A stretch of DNA of 64,000 nucleotides, from contig WEDG01005499.1 of NCBI GenBank assembly GCA_017591395.1, forward strand, positions 124,001 to 188,000, in the 5' to 3' direction. Source of the stretch: Schistocephalus solidus (Eukaryota > Platyhelminthes > Cestoda > Diphyllobothriidea > Diphyllobothriidae). The notes below the pieces were generated by a model. It saw nothing but the letters and a program-made list of their open reading frames with translations, made no database searches and was not told the origin of the DNA. Shown one piece after another: positions 56,250 to 64,000 of this stretch. The position numbers and the translations under genes are program-made. Position 1 is the stretch's first letter; each line of letters begins with the position of its first letter.

Positions 56250-58945
56250 AGAATTTATATTTGGTTGGCACCGGGAAGGCACTGTCTAAGCAAACATTAA
56301 TAACAAAATAATGTTATGACAATGTGAGCAGATAAAATGTACAAATACATAACATGCCCTGCTATGTCAACAGTATGCGATGTTTTGAAATTAATGGTGA
56401 ACAAGAAAAAAAGGCAGTGAATAAAAAGTCCTGCCTTAAAAATGCAGGCAGAGTTCAATAGGACATCATTTTCGGATAGAAGGTAGGAGAAAAAACTGCT
56501 TAGGAAAATAAGGTCCGGTGGTAGAGTAGGGTTATACTGCAGTAAAAATTCAGAACTAGATAATGAAACGTCGAGATGATTCGCTCTTGGTCAGTTAGGC
56601 GTATGAAACAAAATCTCACGAAAATGCGCCAATGAACTTAAGTCCTCAGCATCTTAGAATCCGGAATTGAATTCTGATGATGGTAAGTATTCAAATAAAC
56701 GGTAGCATTTTAGACTGTGGACCACCGAAAGTGTACGTGCGAATGACGTCATCGTTTGGATGACTAGTGATATAAGGAGACATCGTAGTTCATGGGCGAC
56801 TCGAGGTAGCGAAAATATAGTTTCAAGAGGGTCACTTAAATTCCGATGGTCCTTTCTCCGAGGCATGGGGAAAGCTACTGGGAAAAGATGAGGAAAATAA
56901 AAGGTTTATAGAATCAGTGTTAAGATAAATGTGCAGTCTTCGCTTGAATGCAGATAGACTAGTTAACGACCTAATTTCAATTGGCAAGTTATTCCAAAGA
57001 AAACTATACCTAGAAGCAAAGAAGAGAGAGCGTTTACACGTGGAGGATGCAGGGGGAGGTATAATAAGTGCAGAATGTCTTAGGTTATAAGGAAGACTAA
57101 CGGAGGTAATGACAGAAAGCTTGGGGAGAGTTGAGCTACTATTTATTAGGAAAAGGAGACGAAAAGCCTGCTTCAAGACTCCTGACCCAAAGAAATTTTA
57201 GCTTCGTTAGCTGGCATCTTGTTGAGTAGGAAGTAGTTGAAATATTCGGAAATAGTATTTTTTTGTGAAATGTCTTTGGACATTTTAAATTTTTTGAATG
57301 GCTAGATTCGTTCATTAAACCGAAGAATGGACAGCAAAATTCAAGAATGGGAAGTACAAACATACGATATAGTCTTAAATTAATTTCAGGAAGGTAGAAA
57401 TTATAAGAAATAAAGCCGCAAATCTGAGCAACTTTGGCCGTAATTCTATCGGCATGAGGCGAAAGATCTAATTTATTGGTGTAACTTAAGCCCAATTTCT
57501 TGATGAATGAACATTCAATCATAGAGCAACCTTCAAAAATAAGATGTTGCGGCAGCCTTACAGGCCCAAAACTCATGTAGCGACACTTAGTAGGTGAGAA
57601 CTCCATTAGCCATGTGGAGCTCCAGGCCAAAATAGCGTCTAAGTCTGAATGAATTTGTTCTAGGCACCGTTCAGTGGTAGAGTTAGAGAAGGAATACACG
57701 CATTTGAGGTCATTAGCATAAATAAAAGATTCAGATTGGTTAACTATCGATGAAATATCATTTATATACAGTAAGAACAACAAAGGACCTTATATGGTAC
57801 CTTGAAGGATACCACTAACAATAGGGGTAGCGCTTGAGTATGAGGATCCTACTAAAACTTTTTGTTTTCGATCATTTAGGTATGATCGAATAAAGTCAGT
57901 AAGGGGACTACGAAATCCTATAGCTTCTAGTTTAGCTAGAAGTCGTTTATGAGGCACTTTATCGACTGCCTTAATAAGATCAAACTAGATAACTACTACA
58001 GTTAGATGATCCTTACGAAGAGAGGTTAGTAGATTTAGAAAAGACATTGTGGCAGGTTTCACAAGAGCGGTCCGGAAAGAAGCCGTGTAAGGAAAAGTTG
58101 ATAATTTGATTGCTTATGCATAAATCTGGGATTTGTTTTGCAATTAGTTTTTCTAAGAGTTTAGCAAGAGAGGGAGTTTAATGACCACCGCGATAGTTAT
58201 GAATGTCCAAGTGGGAACCAGATTTAAAAACTGGTAATATAATAGAAGTTTTCCAATAATCGGGGAAGAAACCATTTTTGAGAAATACTGAGAATAACTA
58301 GCTTAGTAGAGGTGGAAAATCCCTTAACTGTTTATTAAGTGAGTTGGAAATGTTATCAGTTCCAACCGAATGTGAATTTTTTAGGTGATCTATTTCTTTT
58401 TGAATACATGATAGCGAGAAATTATGGTTTTTAGACGTGAATTTTAAAGCAGAGGAATTGTGGGAGTGGGGCTAGTTTCAGTGCTAAAGTGGTTGGCAAA
58501 AAACGAATTTAACAACTCTGCTTTGCCCAAATCGTCTGTAACGAATTTTTTCGTTACAGTCGAGTAAGGGCGGAGTTACATTTAGACGCTTAGCCGATGA
58601 CCAAACATGGAAGATTTGAGCAATAGATTTGGATGAATTGGCATCACTTAGTGCCCGAGACTCCCTACGCTTATCTCTCACGAGCCTTATTTTCCATGCT
58701 AATTCAAATATTTGTGCAATCCTTAAATGAACTGACAAAGAGCTTTTAGATGACTCTTTAAGCTGCTTTCGTAATTTTTTAAGTCTGTTCTGGAGAAAAT
58801 GCGGAACAGTAGAAGAAGCTGTATTTAAATTAAAAATCTTAAACGGGACAAAAGTCTGGATTTTTTCTGTGAGGATCTGCAATAGCTCACGGAAAAAGTT
58901 TGGAGCGTTCATTGAGAATATGCTATGCCAATCTAGAGTGCTAAC
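56250..58945 (-). mobile_element. LINE-C copy 2
   Basis: The minus strand has the linker (58912-58484, TVPHFLQNRLKKLRKQLKES), then a long broken stretch with the first RT boxes (58480-57800). RT box C and thumb follow (57783-57139: FIYANDLKCVYSFSN, LYRMFVLPILEFCCPFFGLM), and the C-terminal end (57176-56832: SSTCKRSLFFASRYSFLWNN). YADD has become YAND, a catalytic change. Related to, but distinct from, LINE-B. It ends at 58945 directly against LINE-A copy 2. Confidence 0.8.
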
Positions 58946-59900
58946 GATTTGAAGTTATGGAACTCGATTGAAAAACCGGAGGATGCACGAAAATTACAAC
59001 AAAACTTAGATCGCTTGCAAACATGGTGTGATGAGTGGCTGCTGAACCTTAATCTTAACAAATGCCAAATAATCCGACTGCGGTCTAGTTCCAGAAGGCT
59101 GATAAGATTTGAATACCAGTACTCCATCAGTGGTCACCAACTCCAGGAGGTAAACATTCTAAAGGACTTGGGTATATGGATAACACCAACTCTCAAACCA
59201 TCGTCGCACTGTGCGAATATCGCAAGAAAGCTATGTGTATCTTAGGCGCAATCAGAAGGTCTTTCGTTAATTTTGACGGAGAGCTTTTTGGGTGATTGTT
59301 TGGAACATTTATCCGGCCGGTGTTGGAATATTGCGTTCAGGCGTGGCGCCCTTGGACGAAACATGACTACGCTCTGCTGGAGAAAGTTCAACGGAGGGCA
59401 ACGAAACTAGTCAGCGGATTGGAATGCCTACCCTATGAGGGCCGCCTAGAAAGACTTAAAATTTTTCCTCTCTCTTATAGGCAATACAGAGGGGATATGA
59501 TTTTAGTCTTCAAACTGGTCAGAGGAGTTGATTGTGCTCTTCAGATGGCCAACTTGTTTGAATTGGCAAACATGACAAGTCTCCGACAGGTCACCAATAC
59601 AAACTGAAAAGAAATCACGCCAAACTTGAAGTGCGGGCCAACTTCTTTTCCCAACGGGTGATTGACGAATGGAACAAACTGCCAGCCTCAGTTGTTCAGG
59701 CTGAAAGTGTTGAAATGTTTAAAAGAAGACTTGATGCATTTTTACTAGATGAACATATAATTAGTCGACAGCAATGATTGATATACTAAAACGACTATCG
59801 CCATGTAACATTTGCTTGTTTTGCTAGCGTCTATCTGTAAATAGGGTTTTCAAAGGCTCTGCCTATCTCCCTTATATATACTGAAATATACTGAATTATA
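58946..59900 (+). mobile_element. LINE-A copy 2, 3' end
   Basis: The plus strand starts at RT box C (GCTAACGATTTGAAG) and reads WNSIEKPEDARKLQQNLDRL, LNLNLNKCQIIRLRSSS and LKDLGIWITPTLKPSSHCAN. After a frameshift near 59240-59300 the thumb follows, MFGTFIRPVLEYCVQAWRPW and YALLEKVQRRATKLVSGLE (59296-59607). The 3' end near 59880-59900 shows TACTGAAATATACTGAATTA, a short tail repeat. Confidence 0.8.
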
Positions 59901-59941
59901 TTGCGGCGTTTTAAATATAGGGGTGGCATAGAAATGAGAGT

Positions 59942-60588
59942 TTAAGGGAAAATAGCATAAATTGGTGGAAAACGTGCATTTGAAAAACGAATAAATGATT
60001 TTGAAAAACTTGTAACATAATTAGAAGCGTTAATTATTTGGGGATTTCGGACACTTTTTGGGTTGAGAAAAATGCTAACGTTAGCGTTCGCAGCTGTTGT
60101 AGATTCTGAGGGGTTAGCAGGTTTCCCATCGGTAATGACATTACTGATTTTAATGCCTGGATTAGCCAATGAATCAGATTTACTAGGAGTTTTCTTAGGT
60201 TAAGTAGATTTGGCAGCTATAACAGGCATGGTTTGCTTGGAATGAGAAAGAATTGGCGTTGACCAAATTTCACTCAAACCAGGAACAAGGTTAACGGGTG
60301 AAGATTCAGCTGGGATCGAAATCCTCTCGATCCGGAGGGCCTTGGGCTTGCATTAGCTAGAGGAAAAACCTCTGAGATAACTTTTGGTATTGAAGGTGTA
60401 GACCAAGGCTTCTTGTTTGCTAATGAGGGTGAAACCCGACGTTCCATTGGGGTTTTATCCCTACAGATAAACAACTGGTTTTTTTTCAAATATTGAGTTG
60501 AGTGCTCATGCTCAGAGAAAATAAGGTCAACTTCAATCGCTGAAAAATGTTTGACCAGATTTGGCGGGTTTTTGCTACGGGAAGACAA
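59942..60588 (-). pseudogene. Probable LINE ORF1 remnant
   Basis: Two minus frames (60588-60274 and 60169-59942) are rich in Ser, Pro, Asn and Lys (KKPWSTPSIPKVISEVFPL, SNVITDGKPANPSESTT) and are linked by similar sequence across a stop and a frameshift. No domain is recognised. Position and strand suggest the 5' part of a B/C-type LINE, possibly split from LINE-C copy 2 by LINE-A copy 2. Confidence 0.35.
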
Positions 60589-60599
60589 CCTTTTAGCTT

Positions 60600-61084
60600 C
60601 AGCGACTTTAAAGGAAAAGCCGCATGAGTAAAGGAAATGAAATGCAACGTGCAGGGGGATTTTACTCTTGGAGACGTTTTTTAAACGAAAACTGAAACTT
60701 CTCTTATGTCGGTCAATTGACTCAGTACGGACCTTTTTTTATAAAAGGCACTAGTTTCTCGCATTGTTGAGAAGTAAGTGAAGACAATTTTCCCTCAAAA
60801 ATGGTACCAAGGATCGTGATGAGAGAACCATATTAAGACATAAAGTTATTAAAGTTTTCCAGGGCGTCAAGGTCTACTTTCTTCATGCTTAAGATGGGTT
60901 GCTAAGTGGAAGTTTTACGCGAAGAGGATGTTTGCGTCTAAGCACTGACTTGGGTTTCATATTTATTTTAAAATATAAATATTTTTCAAATCGATAATAC
61001 GAAAGGAAAATTGTCACCAGTGACGTTTTGCGGAATAAAAGATTGATATTTCAAATATGTGGTTTAAGCAAGGCACTGCAAGCA
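60600..61084. other. No gene recognised
   Basis: AT-rich DNA that may be a further 5' part of the ORF1 remnant. The sequence before 61085 has an AAATAAATAAAT run adjoining the 3' end of LINE-B copy 2. Confidence 0.4.
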
Positions 61085-64000
61085 AATATAAATAAATAAA
61101 TTGTATATTTAAGGCCCAGAGAGCCCCGTCATTTCAAACTTAGTATCGCGGTATAAATAAATACAAAGTGGATAATTGCTGCTCTATGTGAGCAGCCATA
61201 TTAACTGCAGAAATTAACAATATGGTAGGCATATCCGATTCAGAACGATTTGCCATTTTTAAAACAATAGACAACAATCTTTAACATAAACGGTGAACTA
61301 GAAAAGAAGCAGTAAAAAAACTCCTACGGTAAATCGGAGGCGGAGTTCAGCGAGCCGCCAATTGCAAAAAAAATAGGAGAAAAAAACTGCTTCACTAAAA
61401 CATTAATAGCTAGATGCAATGGGATAGATCTGTGATGATGCTGACAACGTATGAGGGTTCGGAACGCACCTTGTCGTGTGAGAGATAATATAGCAGTCAG
61501 AGCTACTGTTTGTAACCACCAGTGGAGGTGAGAGAGGACGGACTCATCGAGGACACCAGGGTCAAAACGAAGACGGGACAGTAGAGGTCACGAGATCATA
61601 ATTGAGATGCGACCTTGCCGACTGCATAGTCCACCAATCAAAGAAGCAAAACTATCAGAACCCGCCTTGATCCTCAACTGAACCTGGAGACCATCGTCGG
61701 GGTTGCAAAAGCGGAGGAAAGTACCAAGGTTGTCAAGACTTGGCGATGCTAGTTTAAAATGAGGGGGGCAAAAAGTAAATGCAAAGATTGACTCTGCAGA
61801 GGATGATGGATATATAATAAGAGACCATTATAATATCAAGGGAACTGCCTCAAATACCAGGAGGACCCTTTTTCGAAATCCAAAAAGTTGCGAGTTAGGG
61901 AAGGAAACAGACAATAAGGACTTTATATCTTCCGAAGTTAAATGTTTGTGTAACTTTGTTTTGAAAATAGCTAATGTGGACGACAACCTAATTTGCAGTG
62001 GAAGATTATTCCAGATGAAAGCATATTTGGAGGCAAAAAACTGAGACCGGTTAGTTGTGGAGCTAAGGGGTGGTGAAATGATCATGGAGGAATTACGAGT
62101 GGCATAGGGTCGATCTACCGGAGTAAGAGCGTTAATTCGTGGGAGATTGGGGCTAGAGTTAACGCGAAACAGGAAGCAGAGACCGGCTTCGAGTCTTCTA
62201 ACCCACAGAAATTTAATGTTTGCTAACTGGCATCTATCCGTATAAGAGATACTGGATCCAGGAAGAGAAAAATAGTCTTCGAGTAAAAACCCTCTGAACT
62301 TTTTTCAATCTTACTGCGGTCAGAGGCGTTCATCAACCCAAAGAGGAGACAGCAGTATTCTAGAATAGGAAGAACAAACATGCGGTACAGGTCTAACTTT
62401 ATTTCCGGAAGGAAGAAATTGTGCGATATAAAACCACATATCTGTGCAGCCTTTGCAGAAATTCGATCTGCATGAGGCGATAATGCTAGCTTATTGGTGT
62501 AAATTAGAACTAAGTCTTTTTATGGTTGATTTTTCTAAAAGTGTACTTTTTTGAAATACGATGGGTCCAGGAAGCTTAGCGGGGCCAAAACACATAAAAC
62601 TACTCTTGGATGAAGAAAACTCCATCTGCCAAGTACAGCTCCAACGTGAGAGCATAAGTAGATCAGTGTTGATTTTATCCACGCAACTATTGGCAGTGTC
62701 TTTAGAAAATGAATAAATGCACTTGAGATCGTCAGCGTAAACAAAAGTTTGTGAATTTGTGAGCAAAGCTGAAATTTCGTTTATGTACAGAATAAAGAGA
62801 AGGGGACCTAGAACCGTGCCTTGAAAAACGCCACTTGTGATCGGTTGAGGCGTGGAGTTGCTATTACCTACTAAGACCTTCTGGCTGCGGTTAGACAAGT
62901 AGAAACCAATGAAGTCAAGGAGAGGAGGCCGGATGCCGAGGGCTTCCAGTTTCCCCAGAAGGCGTCTGTGCGGTACCTTTTTCAAAGGCTTTGCTCAGGT
63001 CAAAGTAGATCACAACCACTGTCTGCTGCTCATTACGAAGGGAAGTGACGAGGTTAAGAAAAGCTAAGTGACACACTTCGCTTGATCTCCCAGGTAGAAA
63101 ACCATATTGTGAGTCGCTTAAGAGCTTATTTTCTAAGCAAATATTGAGAATTTGATTAAAAATAATTTTTTCAAGAAGTTTTGCAAGAGCCGGGGTTTTG
63201 TGAACGCCTCGATAATTATTTACGTCCGAACGAGATCCCGACTTGAAGACAGGAAGAATAATAGATGTCTTCGATGAGTCAGGAAAGAATCCGTTTAAAA
63301 GATAAACTGATAATACATGGCTAAGTAATCGGGGAAAGCTCGGCACTCTCTTAATAACTGAGTTTGGAATACCGTCAGTCCCCGAAGAGTGCGAGTTTTT
63401 CAGACGCATTATTTGCTTACGAATTAGTTCTATGGAGAAATCAATGGTACTGATAACATTAAATGAGGATGCCTGAAACGTCGGAACCGGTTCAGATTCC
63501 ATCGTAATATGATTTGCAAAGAATGCACTAAACAATTCTGCCTTCTCAGAGTCTTCGAGAACGAATTTCATAGTTTCATTAAGTAATGGAGGTATTTCAT
63601 AGCCTCGTTTAGAGCAGGATCGACGGCGGAACAGTTGAGCAACAGATTTTGCAGAGTTTAGCTCACTGAGTGCGCGTGATTCCCTCTGTCTGTCCCGTGC
63701 AAGCCGAATCTTAGAGGCTAATTAAAAAATCTGTGCAATCCTTAGATGTACAGATAACGAACTAGTATATTGATCTTTTAATTGCTTCCTCAATTTCTTT
63801 TAGTCTTGGCAAAAGAAATGTGGGGGACGGTGCATTCGAAGTGTATGGCTTGACAATTTTTGATTGGCACAAATTCCAGGATGTTATTTGAAACGACTGA
63901 CATTAAGTCAGAAAGACTTGCTGCATCGTTCATGGAGGAGAGATGCTGCCAATCCAATGAGTCCAAAAAGTTGTTAATTAAGCTGATATCTGCGAGGTCA
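61085..64000 (-). mobile_element. LINE-B copy 2, runs off the window
   Basis: It is the same family as the insert at 5932-8471, with the same 3' end (AAATTGTAT, then GGCCCAGAGAGCC), and here the RT is present. On the minus strand: linker remnant (64000-63580), RT (63571-62491), thumb in broken frames (62490-62200, LYRMFVLPILEYCCLLFGLM), and C-terminal end (62085-61828, SSTTNRSQFFASKYAFIWNN). The right edge of the window falls in the linker, so the endonuclease lies outside. Confidence 0.85.
62491..63571 (-). pseudogene. LINE-B copy 2 reverse transcriptase, one frameshift in the core
   Basis: The frame 63571-62915 has LKNSHSSGTDGIPNSVIKRV, ILPVFKSGSRSDVNNYRGVH, SDSQYGFLPGRSSEVCHLAF and VVVIYFDLSKAFEKG. 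A 1-base slip in the A run near 62980 then moves to the frame 62985-62491, which has KKVPHRRLLGKLEALGIRPP, TSGVFQGTVLGPLLFILYIN and FVYADDLKCIYSFSK. Box A Asp and the YADD of box C are intact. A second slip near 62510 breaks the thumb. Confidence 0.85.

Overview
The window is nuclear DNA of an invertebrate, most likely a flatworm and probably a diphyllobothriid-type tapeworm. The evidence is indirect. The only host gene recognised is an intron-split ubiquitin-conjugating E2 variant (UEV). Candidate introns in the first 3.5 kb are only about 34-35 bp, a size class known from flatworms. Almost everything else is retrotransposon, including an RTE-like LINE with a C-terminal C2H2 zinc-finger tail that I associate from memory with diphyllobothriid tapeworms. 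No rRNA, bacterial operon, plasmid or CRISPR feature is seen. The species call is an inference.

Layout. 0.1-3.5 kb: a decayed two-gene unit, a tnp2/CACTA-like transposase followed on the same strand by a DUF4806-like protein. 4.1-17.8 kb: CR1-like LINEs, named here A, B, C and D, many nested. B copy 1 sits inside A copy 1 with a clear 9-bp target-site duplication. 17.8-23.1 kb: gene-poor DNA with an eroded reverse transcriptase and a 0.66-kb tandem duplication. 23.2-35.7 kb: three RTE-like LINE copies (E1-E3) with zinc-finger tails, separated by a non-coding interspersed repeat called F/G. 35.8-37.95 kb: the last three coding exons of the UEV gene and its poly(A) signal. 38.9-40.4 kb: four tRNA-like SINE heads in two divergent pairs. 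40.4-44.7 kb: nothing recognisable. 44.7-45.5 kb: inverted F/G repeats.

46-54.8 kb: a LINE fragment, then a cluster of six Penelope-like element (PLE) pieces and a LINE 3' end. The PLE pieces carry GIY-YIG endonuclease modules, one separate reverse-transcriptase module on the opposite strand, inverted repeats, TA microsatellites at most borders and a well-formed hammerhead-ribozyme motif. 55-64 kb: more CR1-like LINEs (C copy 2, A copy 2, B copy 2); B copy 2 runs off the right edge.

How the parts relate. Only the UEV gene looks like a working host gene; its partner in known systems is Ubc13, for Lys63-linked ubiquitin chains. All mobile elements show stops, frameshifts or truncations, though several RT catalytic boxes are intact (D1, D2, E2, B2). 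The observations most worth following are the PLE cluster with its hammerhead motif and repeated inverted-module architecture, the transposase/DUF4806 pair with mini-introns, and the paired tRNA-like SINE heads.
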